Assembly: GCA_030157785.1 (NCBI GenBank)
Contig: JAOAUC010000043.1
Span: 1-47,282, forward strand
Direction of reading: 5' to 3'
Length of the DNA stretch: 47,282 nt
DNA from: Zoogloea oleivorans
Lineage (GTDB): Bacteria > Pseudomonadota > Gammaproteobacteria > Burkholderiales > Rhodocyclaceae
Shown here piece by piece: positions 31,944 through 41,557 of this stretch. Numbering within the stretch: position 1 is the stretch's first letter; every line of letters begins with the position of its first letter. Below the pieces are notes generated by a model. It saw only the letters and a program-made list of their open reading frames with translations. It had not been told where the DNA came from and did no database searches. Both the position numbers and the translations under genes were made by a program.

Positions 31944-33017
31944 ATGGACACGCATCCCGCCCGCTACTGGCATGCCCTCGACGATGGCCGCATCCAGTGC
32001 GACCTGTGCCCGCGGGATTGTCGTCTTCACGAAGGCCAGCGCGGCGCCTGCTTCGTGCGCCAGATGGTGGACAGCAAGATGGTGCTCACCACCTACGGGC
32101 GCAGCTCGGGCTTCTGCATTGATCCTATTGAAAAGAAACCGCTGAACCACTTTTATCCGGGCAGCAGCGTTTTCTCTTTTGGCACGGCCGGCTGCAATCT
32201 GGCATGCAAGTTCTGCCAGAACTGGGACATCTCCAAGAGCCGTGACATGGACCGGCTGATGGATGCGGCGTCCCCGGTTGAAATCGCCGAGACGGCTGTC
32301 CGGCATGGCTGCCGCAGCGTGGCCTTCACCTACAACGACCCGGTGATCTTCGCCGAGTACGCCATTGACACTGCCATTGCCTGCCATGAACGCGGCATCG
32401 CCACCGTGGCGGTCACGGCCGGCTACATCCACCCGGAACCGCGCCGCGAATTCTATGCGGTGATGGACGCCGCCAACGTGGACCTCAAAGCCTTCACCGA
32501 AGACTTCTACATCCACCAGACCGGCGCCCACCTCGCCCCGGTGCTCGATACCCTGCTCTACCTGCACCACGAAACCCGCGTCTGGGTAGAGATCACCACC
32601 CTGCTGATCCCCGGCCTCAACGACTCAGACTCCGAGCTCACTGCCCTGTCGAAGTGGGTGGCCGATGAACTGGGGCCAGACGTGCCGCTGCACTTCACCG
32701 CCTTTCACCCCGACTACAAGCTCAACCAGATTCCGCCAACCCCACCCGCCACGCTCACCCGCGCCCGGCAAATCGCCCGCGACGCCGGCCTGCACTACGT
32801 TTACACCGGCAACGTGCACGACACCGACGGCGGCGCCACCCATTGCCCATCCTGCGGGCAGGTTGTCATTGAACGGGACTGGTACAACATCCTGGCCTAT
32901 CGCCTGGATGCCATGGGAGCCTGCAAGGCCTGTGGACACACGGTAGCCGGGCGTTTCGGGGAGTTCCACGGCGCTTTCGGGCCACGCCGTGTTCCAGTGC
33001 ACATCCACGCCAACTAG
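31944..33017 (+). CDS. amrS: AmmeMemoRadiSam system radical SAM enzyme
   Basis: 357 residues. The radical SAM cluster motif is CNLACKFC (C84, C88, C91), preceded by a second Cys group CDLCPRDC (19-26) and followed by GSSVFSFGTAG-type and AFTYNDPVIFAEYAID segments characteristic of this subfamily, which is related to pyruvate formate-lyase activating enzymes. A C-terminal pair of CxxC motifs (CPSCGQ and CKACGH) could bind zinc. It uses SAM and a 4Fe-4S cluster; the substrate is unknown. Third gene of the trio. Confidence 0.95.
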   Translation: MDTHPARYWHALDDGRIQCDLCPRDCRLHEGQRGACFVRQMVDSKMVLTTYGRSSGFCIDPIEKKPLNHFYPGSSVFSFGTAGCNLACKFCQNWDISKSRDMDRLMDAASPVEIAETAVRHGCRSVAFTYNDPVIFAEYAIDTAIACHERGIATVAVTAGYIHPEPRREFYAVMDAANVDLKAFTEDFYIHQTGAHLAPVLDTLLYLHHETRVWVEITTLLIPGLNDSDSELTALSKWVADELGPDVPLHFTAFHPDYKLNQIPPTPPATLTRARQIARDAGLHYVYTGNVHDTDGGATHCPSCGQVVIERDWYNILAYRLDAMGACKACGHTVAGRFGEFHGAFGPRRVPVHIHAN

Positions 33018-33089
33018 GCCACGCCACACGCTTGCGGCCTGCCACGGGGCGTGCCATCGTCCGTCAAGTACAGGCTGCTCCGTTTGATC

Positions 33090-33779
33090 ATGATGAAATT
33101 GCGCCACACCCCCCTGAGCATCGCCGCCGGCCCGGTCTGGCTTGAGGCCCTGCTCGCCCACTCGCCCGACACCGCCGGGCTGGTCCTGATCGCCCAGAAC
33201 TCCGTCGGCAACCACCGGGATTCCCGCGAGGCCCACTTCGCCAAACGCCTGCAGGACGCCGGCTACGCCACCCTGATCTTCGATCTGCTGACCCACCACG
33301 AAGAAGCCCGCGATCCGGACGCCCGCTACAACACGCCGCTGCTGGGCCAGCGCATCAGCGCACTGTTCGAATGGCTGCGCCACCAGCCGCCGCTGGTCAG
33401 CCTTCCCCTCGGCCTCGTGGCCAGCAGCACCGGCAGTGCCGCCGCGATCCGGGCCATGGCCAAGGAACCGATGACGGTCAGCGCGCTGGTATGCCGTGGG
33501 GGACGGCCCGGCCTGGCCGGCATGTCGCCGCTACGCCAGATCGCCTGCCCCACCCGTATGCTTGTCGGCGAAAAGGACGACGGCCTCGCCCATGTCCGCC
33601 AAGCCTACGACCTCCTCACCTGCCAGAAGGACTGGCGAGTGATTCCAGGTACCGATGACTTTTTCCGCGAACCCGGCGCCCTGGATCTGGCCGCCACCCA
33701 GGCCGCCGAGTGGTTCCACCAACACCTGACCCCCATTCCGGCAGCAGTCGATGCCGGGGACGGAAACTCAGCCAGCTAA
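33090..33779 (+). CDS. Alpha/beta hydrolase (dienelactone hydrolase-like)
   Basis: About 229 residues if started at the ATG at 33090; a GTG at 33051 is an alternative. The sequence has AGLVLIAQNSVGNHRD, YATLIFDLLTHHEE, the nucleophile-elbow-like GLVASSTGSAAA, and a late VGEKDDGL and TDDFFREPG. This is the layout of small alpha/beta hydrolases of the phosphoribosyltransferase-linked type. The elbow reads S-S-T-G-S rather than the classical G-x-S-x-G, so activity is uncertain. Its last 12 bases overlap the convergent GNAT gene. Confidence 0.75.
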   Translation: MMKLRHTPLSIAAGPVWLEALLAHSPDTAGLVLIAQNSVGNHRDSREAHFAKRLQDAGYATLIFDLLTHHEEARDPDARYNTPLLGQRISALFEWLRHQPPLVSLPLGLVASSTGSAAAIRAMAKEPMTVSALVCRGGRPGLAGMSPLRQIACPTRMLVGEKDDGLAHVRQAYDLLTCQKDWRVIPGTDDFFREPGALDLAATQAAEWFHQHLTPIPAAVDAGDGNSAS

Positions 33780-34205
33780 GATCCTTCCCATGGCCTGATG
33801 CGGCAGGCCGGCCTCGTCGTACACCTCCCCGTCCGGCTCGAAACCAAAACGCGTGTAAAAACCCAGCGCATGGGTCTGCGCACTTAGCGCAAGCCGGGTC
33901 ATGCCCCGGTGCGAGGCTTCGACGATCAAGGCTTCCAGCAGTGCCGTACCCACGCCCCGGCCCCGCCATTCGGCCAGCACAGCCATCCGTCCGATGTGGC
34001 CATCCGGCAGCAGGCGCCCGGTTCCCACCGGCTCGTCGTCAGCCAGCGCCACCACATGGCACGACACCGCATCAAATTCGTCCAGCTCCATCTCCACAGG
34101 CACGCCCTGCTCGTCGACGAAGACCCGGAAGCGGATCGGGGTGACCACACCAGCCAGCGCTTCCCAGCTCCCAGCCCGGACAATCACCCCCGCGTCCGCG
34201 CTCAC
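33768..34205 (-). CDS. GNAT family N-acetyltransferase
   Basis: 145 residues from a GTG at 34205 that overlaps the upstream stop as GTGA; a longer frame to 34403 is antisense-type extension over the L,D-transpeptidase. It has IRFRVFVDEQGVPVEMELDE, HVVALADDEPVGTGRL, the acetyl-CoA loop RMAVLAEWRGRGVGTALL, and LALSAQTHALGFYTRFGFE. The family transfers acetyl groups to small amines or proteins; the substrate is unknown. Confidence 0.9.
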   Translation of the reverse strand: MSADAGVIVRAGSWEALAGVVTPIRFRVFVDEQGVPVEMELDEFDAVSCHVVALADDEPVGTGRLLPDGHIGRMAVLAEWRGRGVGTALLEALIVEASHRGMTRLALSAQTHALGFYTRFGFEPDGEVYDEAGLPHQAMGRILAG

Positions 34206-34681
34206 GCGCAGATCTCCACCGACGTGCCGGCCGGCACCAGATCGAAGAGCTCGGCCACGTCCCGGTTGCGCATCCGGACGCAGCCAATCGACAACGGCAC
34301 CCCCATCGGCTCCGTATCCGGCGTGCCATGGATGTAAATATAACGGCGCATCGAATCCACATCGCCAAGGCGATTTCGACCCGGTTCTGTACCTGACAGC
34401 CACAGGATGCGGGTCAGGATCCAGTCACGTGCCGGTTCGGCTGCCGCCACCTCCGGCGTCCACACCTCGCCAGTCGGGCGACGACCGCGAAAAGCCGTGC
34501 CAAGCGGGGCGCCGGCGCCAATCCGGGCGCGCACCAGGTGCTTGCCACGCGGGGTGCGATAGCTTCCCTTCTCCTCGCCCGGCCCGTTCTTTGCAGTGGA
34601 TACGCTGTAACGGCGAATGCACGCCCCATCGCTCCCAATCAGGGCCAGCGTCTGGGAAGGAATGTCGATACGAATCTGCAC
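34202..34681 (-). CDS. L,D-transpeptidase (YkuD domain) without a visible signal peptide
   Basis: 159 residues from a GTG at 34681, placed 9 nt after AGGAGG. A GTG at 34690 overlapping the tadA stop is an alternative. It begins VQIRIDIPSQTLALIG and carries the YkuD active site IHGTPDTEPMGVPLSIGCVRM (H118, C134). YkuD enzymes make L,D cross-links in peptidoglycan or attach lipoproteins, and normally act in the periplasm. No start in this frame gives a signal peptide, so the product may be cytoplasmic or exported otherwise. Confidence 0.9.
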   Translation of the reverse strand: MQIRIDIPSQTLALIGSDGACIRRYSVSTAKNGPGEEKGSYRTPRGKHLVRARIGAGAPLGTAFRGRRPTGEVWTPEVAAAEPARDWILTRILWLSGTEPGRNRLGDVDSMRRYIYIHGTPDTEPMGVPLSIGCVRMRNRDVAELFDLVPAGTSVEICA

Positions 34682-34686
34682 GGTGT

Positions 34687-35175
<489 letters not shown>

Positions 35176-35279
35176 TTAATTGGAATAGCGTTTCGAAACC
35201 AGGAAAACGGATTTTAAAGCAGCATTGTGGAAAGACCCGCCCCAACAGTGACAGCACACCCTACATCAGGACATGCGCC

Positions 35280-38200
35280 ATGATCTCGAAGCCCGGTCAT
35301 CAGCCGGCCCTGCCTGACCTCAGCATGCCCTCCACCCGTGCCTTTGCACCTACGGGGCGCGCCGCATTGCTTGCCGCGATCTACGCGGTAGCCGCAGTGC
35401 TCCTGATTACGGCCATCAATCCCCTGCTTTCGACGAGCGGCGAGAACGGCACGTTCAAGACACTGTTCCAGGGCCTGCCTGCCCTCATTTTCATTGCGGT
35501 CACCACCCTCATCCTGTTTCTGGTGATGCGCCGCGAACTGCTCGGCGTCGCCCACAGTGCCAAGGAACGTCAGGCAAGCGAGCAGGCCTGGAATGCGCTT
35601 TTCGAATCGAGCAGCGATCCGGTGTGGATCTACGAAATCGCCAGCGGCCGCATACTTGCCGCGAATGCCGCCACCGCCCGACTCTACGGCTACCCTGCCG
35701 ACACATTGATCGGCATGGACGCCGAAACCCTGCTGGCCCCGCTTCCTCTTCCCGACGCATCCAACGGCCCAGCACAGCGGCTGCACTGCCCGCTGAACAA
35801 GCAGCCCATCGAATTCGAAACCCGCATTCACAACCAGATCTTCGCCGGCCAGCCATGCCGCCTGGTGCTGGTGCATGACAGAAGCAGCCAGCTGAAAGCC
35901 GAATCCGCGCGTTGCGCGAGCGAAGCCCGCTTTACCGAAGCCCTGGAGAAAGTCCAGCACGTTCTTTACCGCTTCGACCCTGCCCACGAATGCTATGACT
36001 ACATCTCGGCCAAGGCCGCAGAGTGGCTTGCAACTCCCGTCGACGTACTGTGCGCACCGGGAGGCTGGCAGCATTTTGCCCATCGCACCCCGGCCGACGA
36101 CCTGGGCCGCGTCTGGGCCACCATTGAAGAAGCGCTCAGAACGCCCGGCCACGAACCCGTGGAAATCAATGTGGAGTACCGGCTCGACCCGGCCAACGGG
36201 GAGCGCATGTGGATCCACGACAGCATGACCCTCCTGCGCAACCCGGATGGCAGCCTGAATGCCATCATCGGTGCAGCTTCGGACCAGACCGCCCAGCGAG
36301 CAACCCGCGAATACCTGGGCGTCACCCTGCGCAGCATTGGCGATGCGGTCATCGCCACCGACCTGCACAGCCGCATTACCCTGATGAACCCGATCGCCGA
36401 AAAGCTCACCGGATGGGCCGAGGAAGACGCCATCGGTGAGCCCCTCGATACAGTCTTCCACGTTGTTAACGAAGAAACCGGAGAGCCTGTCGAAAGCCCG
36501 GCCGACAAGGTGATGCAGGGGAGTGGCATGGTCGGGCTCGGCAAGAACACCCTGCTGATCGACCGCCACGGAATCAAGCGCCCCATTGCCGACAGCGGTG
36601 CGCCCATCATGATGGCACCCCACGAAAGCCCCCTTGGCGTCGTGCTGGTGTTCCGCGACCAGTCAGAAGAACGACGCAGCCAACAGGCAATAATCGATCA
36701 GCAGGCGCGCTACCGGGCTCTGGTGGAAAACGCTCCGGTCGGCATCTTCCACTTCACCAACGACCTGCTGATCAGCTACTGCAACGACCGCCTGGCCGAA
36801 ATTCTCCATTCATCCGCCGAACAACTGACCGGCGTGGACCTGCACTCCCTCGGCGACGACGCCATCCTGGCCATGCTCCACGGTGCGCTCAACGGCCAGC
36901 GCGGCGCCTACGACGGCCCCTTTGTTTCGCCCTTGTCCACCAACGTGCAGATTCTCTCGATCCGCGTTGCACCCGAATACGACGCCGACGGCAAGGTGTA
37001 TGGGGGCGTCGGCATCGTCGAGGACCGTACCGCCTTCCTGGAGGCTGAGGAGCAACTCCGCGACACCAAGGAGCGCTACGTTCTGGCCCAACGCGGCACC
37101 AACGAAGGCCTGTGGGACTGGGACCCAAAAACCCGCCACCTGTATCTGTCGGCACGCCTGCTGTCGCTCCTCGGCCTGCACAGTGACACCCTGCGCACCA
37201 CGGGTGACGAGTGGCTGAAGCTCATTCATCCGGACGACCGTGCCCGCTACCGGGAAGACTTCGTTGCCCACCTGCGTGGCGAAACCGAGCATTTCGAATC
37301 TGAATACCGGATCGCCGACAAGGATGGCAAGTTCCACTGGGTACTTGCCCGTGGTCTGGCCCACCGCAACCAGCAGGGCCGCGCCGTGCGTATCGTCGGC
37401 TCGATCGGCGACATCACAGCCCGCAAGCTGGCCGAAGAACAACTCAAGGCCGAACGTGACTTTTCCCGCGGACTGATCGACAGCCTGCCGGCCCCCTTCT
37501 TCCTGTTCGACCAGAAGGCGCGCCTCGTCCTGTGGAACCGCTTCGTCAGCGAGCTCACCGGTCTCGACGACGCCGAGCTGCAAAACGCTGAAGCGGAAAG
37601 CCTGGTCATCCCCGAGCAGGAGCCGGTAATGGCCCATCGCATCGAGTCGGCACTGATCTCCGGCGAAGCCTCGGCCGAAGTGATGCTGCGCCGCAGCGGA
37701 AAGGACCCGGTACCCTTCCTCGTTGTCGGCCGGCGCGTCATCCTCGACGGCAAGCCGCATATCGTTGGCGTCGGCACCGACCTCACCGAACGCAAATTTG
37801 CCGAGCGCGCCATCAAGCGCCTCAACAGCGAACTCGAACGCCGGGTGGCCGAACGCACTTCGCAGCTCAGCGCCGCCCTCAACGAGCTGGAGTCCTTCAG
37901 CTACTCGGTGTCGCACGATTTGCGCGCCCCGCTGCGCGCCATCGAGGGCTACAGCTCCATCCTGGGCTCGGACTACGGCGACAAGCTGGACGACGAGGCC
38001 AAAGAGTTGCTGCGTCGGGTGCGTGCCGCCGTGCATCGCATGGGCCAGCTCATCGACGACCTTCTAACCCTGTCGCGGGTCAGCCGCAAGGAGCTCGAAC
38101 GCCGCCCTGTGGACCTGTCCCACCTGGCCCACGTCATCTGCGAGGAGCTGCGCCAGCAGGAGCCGGAGCGGGAAATGCGCGTGGATATTGCCGCCGACCT

Positions 38201-38570
38201 GCGCGTCGAAGGCGACCCGAGCCTGATGCGAACCGTACTGGAAAATCTGCTCGGCAACGCCTGGAAGTTCACCGGCCGCATGGCGCAGCCGGAAATCCAT
38301 TTCAGCGCCGCCCACCACCAGGGCGTGGATTCCTTCGTGATCCGCGACAACGGCGCGGGCTTCGACATGCGCTACCGGGAAAACCTGTTCCGCCCCTTCC
38401 AGCGCCTGCATTCCGACCGGGAGTTTCCGGGCACCGGCATCGGCCTGGCCACCGTCGCCCGCATCGTGCGCCGACATGGTGGCGAGGTGTGGGCTGAAGG
38501 AGAAGTCGGCAAGGGTGCCGCCCTCTACTTCAGCATCGGCCAGAGCCAGTCCCTGCAGAACGGCAACTGA
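35280..38570 (+). CDS. Membrane-bound multi-PAS sensor histidine kinase
   Basis: 1,096 residues from the ATG at 35280, with AGGA 9 nt upstream. Two membrane helices lie near residues 22-40 and 65-83. About six PAS domains follow, from about 100 to 870; one reads SIGDAVIATDLHSRITLMNP and another ALVENAPVGIFHF. The last PAS is followed by a coiled coil (LNSELERRVAERT), HisKA with SVSHDLRAPLRAIEGY (H879) and a HATPase domain with NLLGNAWKFT, DNGAGFDM and GTGIGLATV. The kinase part resembles phytochrome-like kinases. It should phosphorylate a response regulator, but none is adjacent, so the partner is elsewhere. Signals are unknown. Confidence 0.93.
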   Translation: MISKPGHQPALPDLSMPSTRAFAPTGRAALLAAIYAVAAVLLITAINPLLSTSGENGTFKTLFQGLPALIFIAVTTLILFLVMRRELLGVAHSAKERQASEQAWNALFESSSDPVWIYEIASGRILAANAATARLYGYPADTLIGMDAETLLAPLPLPDASNGPAQRLHCPLNKQPIEFETRIHNQIFAGQPCRLVLVHDRSSQLKAESARCASEARFTEALEKVQHVLYRFDPAHECYDYISAKAAEWLATPVDVLCAPGGWQHFAHRTPADDLGRVWATIEEALRTPGHEPVEINVEYRLDPANGERMWIHDSMTLLRNPDGSLNAIIGAASDQTAQRATREYLGVTLRSIGDAVIATDLHSRITLMNPIAEKLTGWAEEDAIGEPLDTVFHVVNEETGEPVESPADKVMQGSGMVGLGKNTLLIDRHGIKRPIADSGAPIMMAPHESPLGVVLVFRDQSEERRSQQAIIDQQARYRALVENAPVGIFHFTNDLLISYCNDRLAEILHSSAEQLTGVDLHSLGDDAILAMLHGALNGQRGAYDGPFVSPLSTNVQILSIRVAPEYDADGKVYGGVGIVEDRTAFLEAEEQLRDTKERYVLAQRGTNEGLWDWDPKTRHLYLSARLLSLLGLHSDTLRTTGDEWLKLIHPDDRARYREDFVAHLRGETEHFESEYRIADKDGKFHWVLARGLAHRNQQGRAVRIVGSIGDITARKLAEEQLKAERDFSRGLIDSLPAPFFLFDQKARLVLWNRFVSELTGLDDAELQNAEAESLVIPEQEPVMAHRIESALISGEASAEVMLRRSGKDPVPFLVVGRRVILDGKPHIVGVGTDLTERKFAERAIKRLNSELERRVAERTSQLSAALNELESFSYSVSHDLRAPLRAIEGYSSILGSDYGDKLDDEAKELLRRVRAAVHRMGQLIDDLLTLSRVSRKELERRPVDLSHLAHVICEELRQQEPEREMRVDIAADLRVEGDPSLMRTVLENLLGNAWKFTGRMAQPEIHFSAAHHQGVDSFVIRDNGAGFDMRYRENLFRPFQRLHSDREFPGTGIGLATVARIVRRHGGEVWAEGEVGKGAALYFSIGQSQSLQNGN

Positions 38571-38576
38571 GGAAAA

Positions 38577-39074
38577 TCAGAGAAGAACTGGCCGATCGGA
38601 CAGTTCATTAGAATTGTCGGCGTGTGCCGGAAAACGAGCAGCAAGCAGACGCCCTACCGCGCAAACTGCTGCAGCAGAACCCTCGCTGAAGCGTTTTTGA
38701 CCGAAGGCAGCTTCCATCTGGCGACAGATTTTCTCCCACTCCGCCTGCGGCACCTGCGCCGCAATGCCGCGGTCCGCCACGATTTCAACCCGCCGGTCAA
38801 GCCACTGGACGTAGATCAGCACACCGGTATTCTCGGCCGTGTCCCACACGCGCAACCGGGAGAAGACATCCACCGCCCGCTCCCGAATGCTTGTTCTGCG
38901 GCGCAGCTCGTCCAGGTCGAGCCCGGCCTCGACGGCAAAGCGGATCTCGCCCCGGTGCAGGGTTTCCGATTGTTTGACGGCCTCTTCGATGGCCGTCATG
39001 ACTGCCGGCGTAAATACCCGCCCGAGCACCCAGGACGGCGTCACCAGATGACGAAGCATGCGTCCGATCTGCAT
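38577..39074 (-). CDS. TPM domain protein, second copy
   Basis: 165 residues from the ATG at 39074, which overlaps the upstream stop as TGATG. It has HRGEIRFAVEAGLDL, RAVDVFSRLRVWDT, TGVLIYVQWLDRRVEIVADRGI and EWEKICRQMEAAF, the TPM fold core. No signal peptide or membrane helix is obvious. It pairs with the glycine-tailed TPM protein and LemA upstream. Its end is 6 nt from the convergent kinase stop. Role unknown, probably linked to membrane protein quality. Confidence 0.88.
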   Translation of the reverse strand: MQIGRMLRHLVTPSWVLGRVFTPAVMTAIEEAVKQSETLHRGEIRFAVEAGLDLDELRRRTSIRERAVDVFSRLRVWDTAENTGVLIYVQWLDRRVEIVADRGIAAQVPQAEWEKICRQMEAAFGQKRFSEGSAAAVCAVGRLLAARFPAHADNSNELSDRPVLL

Positions 39075-39949
39075 CACCAGCCTCCCGAGGCGCCGCCGCC
39101 ACCAAAACCACCACCACCACCGGACCAGCCGCCACCTCCGCCGCCGCGTCCAAAACCGCCACCCCCCATCCCGCCCCCCATCCACGGACCACCCGTATGG
39201 CGCGAACCGCCACCGGAGCCCATGGCCAGCACGAAGATGAAGGCCACCACACCCCCGGCCACCCCGACCAGCAGGGCGCTGGTCAGCAGCCAGGCACCCA
39301 CGCCGACAATTCCCGAAACCATCGTCGCCCCGAGCAGGCGGCCGAAGATGGCACGCAGCACGCTACCCACCACGATGGTCACGATGATGCCGAGCACCAG
39401 GATCTCTTCCAGCCCGAACTGGCTGTCGCTCCCCGCCTTGCGGAGCGTCGGCGCCGGCAGCGCCTCGCCCGATACCCGCGCCGCAATGGCCTCGACGCCC
39501 GCCTCGACGCCACCCGCAAAATCTCCCGCCCTGAATTGTGGCGTCACCACGTCGGCGATGATGCGTTTGGCGATGGCGTCCGGAATCGCACCCTCCAGCC
39601 CGCGTCCGACTTCGATGCGCATCCGGCGGTCGTCCCGGGCAACCAGAAACAGCAGGCCATCATCCACGCCCTTGCGCCCCAGGCGCCAGGCTTCGGCAGC
39701 CCGCAACGCGTACTCCTCGATGGCTTCGGGCTGCGTGGTAGCGACAACCAGAACTGCCACTTGCGCGCCCTTCTCCGCTTCCAGCGCAACCAGCCGGTTT
39801 TCGAGGGCCAGCCGACGTGCATCCGGCAGCAGGCCGACAGTGTCGGTCACATGGGCGGACAGTGCAGGAACAGGCTGCAGGTCGTCCGCCTGGACGAGCC
39901 CCGCTAGGCCGATCAGCAGGAAGAGGAAGCGAAAGATCGCGTGGCCCAC
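39074..39949 (-). CDS. TPM domain protein with glycine-rich C-terminal tail (YgcG-like)
   Basis: 291 residues from a GTG at 39949. A signal peptide (AIFRFLFLLIGLAGLVQA) is followed by a TPM domain (HVTDTVGLLPDA, VAVLVVATTQPEAIEEYA, GVDDGLLFLVARDDRRMRIE), then two membrane segments (residues about 178-245) and a tail of Gly, Ser and Trp ending in GGGGASGGW. TPM proteins were first named for phosphatase activity and are implicated in photosystem repair in plants; their bacterial role is unclear. LemA lies 20 nt upstream, the usual pairing. Confidence 0.92.
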   Translation of the reverse strand: MGHAIFRFLFLLIGLAGLVQADDLQPVPALSAHVTDTVGLLPDARRLALENRLVALEAEKGAQVAVLVVATTQPEAIEEYALRAAEAWRLGRKGVDDGLLFLVARDDRRMRIEVGRGLEGAIPDAIAKRIIADVVTPQFRAGDFAGGVEAGVEAIAARVSGEALPAPTLRKAGSDSQFGLEEILVLGIIVTIVVGSVLRAIFGRLLGATMVSGIVGVGAWLLTSALLVGVAGGVVAFIFVLAMGSGGGSRHTGGPWMGGGMGGGGFGRGGGGGGWSGGGGGFGGGGASGGW

Positions 39950-39969
39950 GTGATACGACTCGGCTCTGC

Positions 39970-40599
39970 TTACTGGGCCGCCGGTTTGGCGGGTGCAGGC
40001 GCAGCGGCCGGCGAACCGAAGTTCACCTTCGGCGGCTCGCTGATGGCCTGCTCGTTTTCGACCGTGAAGTTGGCCTTGGTCTTGGCGCCGATCACCATTG
40101 CGGTGAGGTTGTTCGGGAAGGTGCGCACCGACACGTTGTATTCCTGCACCGTCTTGATGTAACGGTTGCGCGCAACAGTGATGCGGTTTTCGGTGCCTTC
40201 GAGCTGGGCCTGCAGGTCACGGAAATTGGCGTCGGCCTTCAGGTTGGGGTAGTTCTCGGAAACCACCAGCAGGCGCGACAAGGCGCCGGAGAGTTCGCCC
40301 TGGGCCTTCTGGAACTTGGCCATGGCCTCGGGATCATTTACCAGCTCCGGCGTCACCTTCATGCCCGCCACGTTGGCGCGGGCTTCAGTCACACGGGTCA
40401 GCACTTCCTTTTCGTGGGAAGCGTAGCCCTGCACCACCTGGACAAGGTTGGGAATCAGGTCGGCACGGCGCTTGTACTGGTTGAGCACTTCGGACCAGGA
40501 CGCATTGACCTGTTCGTCGTTGATCTGGATCTGGTTATAGCCGCAGCCGGACAGTAGCAGCGCCGACAGGATCAGGGACAGGAAAAGCTTGATAGGCAT
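39970..40599 (-). CDS. lemA: LemA family lipoprotein
   Basis: 209 residues from the ATG at 40599, with GAGGA 7 nt upstream. A lipobox LLLSGCGY anchors it to a membrane. The helical body has QVNASWSEVLNQYKRRADL, VVQGYASHEKEVLTRVTEAR, VVSENYPNLKAD and RNRYIKTVQEYN, diagnostic of LemA. The C-terminus is Pro/Ala-rich. The family function is unknown. First gene of lemA-TPM-TPM. Confidence 0.94.
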   Translation of the reverse strand: MPIKLFLSLILSALLLSGCGYNQIQINDEQVNASWSEVLNQYKRRADLIPNLVQVVQGYASHEKEVLTRVTEARANVAGMKVTPELVNDPEAMAKFQKAQGELSGALSRLLVVSENYPNLKADANFRDLQAQLEGTENRITVARNRYIKTVQEYNVSVRTFPNNLTAMVIGAKTKANFTVENEQAISEPPKVNFGSPAAAPAPAKPAAQ

Positions 40600-40735
40600 G
40601 GATGTGTCCTCGAGAAAAGAAGATGGAGCCGGGCAACACGACCTTCGGTTACCACTGCAGATAACAGGCCATTCTAACGATGACAGTCGCAGAAGCCGTG
40701 ACAAGCCGCTTTCGACATGAAATCTTGCAATTCGC

Positions 40736-41557
40736 CTACTCGCCGTTCCGCAAGCCACGCATGGTGTTGCGGGCAAAGCACAGATCCTCCCAGGCCTTCG
40801 CCTTGTCGGCCATATTGCGCAGCAGATAGGCCGGGTGATAGGTGACCACCACCGGAATCGACGCGTGGGAGAACAGCTTGCCCCGCACAGCGCCGATCTT
40901 GATTTCCTGGTTCAGCAGGGCCTGGGCCGCCGGACGACCGAGCGCCACGATCAGGCGCGGCTTGATCAGCTCGATCTGGCGGCTGAGATAAGGGAAGCAG
41001 GCGGCCAGTTCGGCGGTCTCGGGTGTGCGGTTGTTGGGCGGGCGGCATTTTACGGCGTTGGCGATGTACACGTCCTCACCGCGTTTCAGGTCGATGGTGC
41101 CGAGCATGTTGTCGAGCAGGCGCCCGGCCTGACCGACGAAGGGCTCGCCACGTTCGTCCTCCTCGGCACCGGGGCCTTCACCCACGAACAGCCAGTCGGC
41201 CTGACGGTCGCCCACCCCCGGCACCGCCTGCTTGCGCCGCTTGCACAAGCCGCAGGCATCGCAGGCGCGAATGCGCTCTTCCAGTTCTTCCCAGCCAAGG
41301 TTTGCCAAATCAGTGGAAAACTCCCGGCGCGGTGCGGCGGCCTCAAGCACGGGCGCCAGCGGTGCCAAGGCCTCGCGCAAGGCGGAACGGGTTTCAACCG
41401 GTCTGGCCGGAGTCGGAACAGCCTCAATAGGCAGCGGAGCAATCGCCACGCTCACCGCCGGCGCTTCAACTTCAACTTCAACTTCCTCTGCGCCGCGCAA
41501 GCGCCACAAGGGCGCCAGCCCCATCTCGCGCAGGATGCCTTTTGTGCGCTGGCTCAC
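40736..41557 (-). CDS. Uracil-DNA glycosylase, family 4 (iron-sulfur)
   Basis: 273 residues from the GTG at 41557, which overlaps the rimI stop as GTGA; a GTG at 41566 is possible. The N-terminal 90 residues are a variable linker with EVEVEVE. The catalytic part has CDACGLCKRRKQAVPGVG, LFVGEGPGAEEDERGEPFVG, NAVKCRPPNNRTP, a Cys in ACFPYL, LIVALGRPAA and TYHPAYLLRN. The Cys set fits the 4Fe-4S cluster of family 4 enzymes, which remove uracil from DNA. Confidence 0.94.
   Translation of the reverse strand: MSQRTKGILREMGLAPLWRLRGAEEVEVEVEAPAVSVAIAPLPIEAVPTPARPVETRSALREALAPLAPVLEAAAPRREFSTDLANLGWEELEERIRACDACGLCKRRKQAVPGVGDRQADWLFVGEGPGAEEDERGEPFVGQAGRLLDNMLGTIDLKRGEDVYIANAVKCRPPNNRTPETAELAACFPYLSRQIELIKPRLIVALGRPAAQALLNQEIKIGAVRGKLFSHASIPVVVTYHPAYLLRNMADKAKAWEDLCFARNTMRGLRNGE

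Noticed and set aside
35190..35199. GTTTCGAAAC palindrome between tadA and the sensor kinase
   Set aside because: A single 10-bp palindrome may be an operator but could occur by chance; no second site supports it.
35214..38036. Minus-strand frames of 469 and 408 codons over the sensor kinase
   Set aside because: The kinase has intact PAS, HisKA and HATPase motifs; the antisense products resemble nothing and reflect codon bias.
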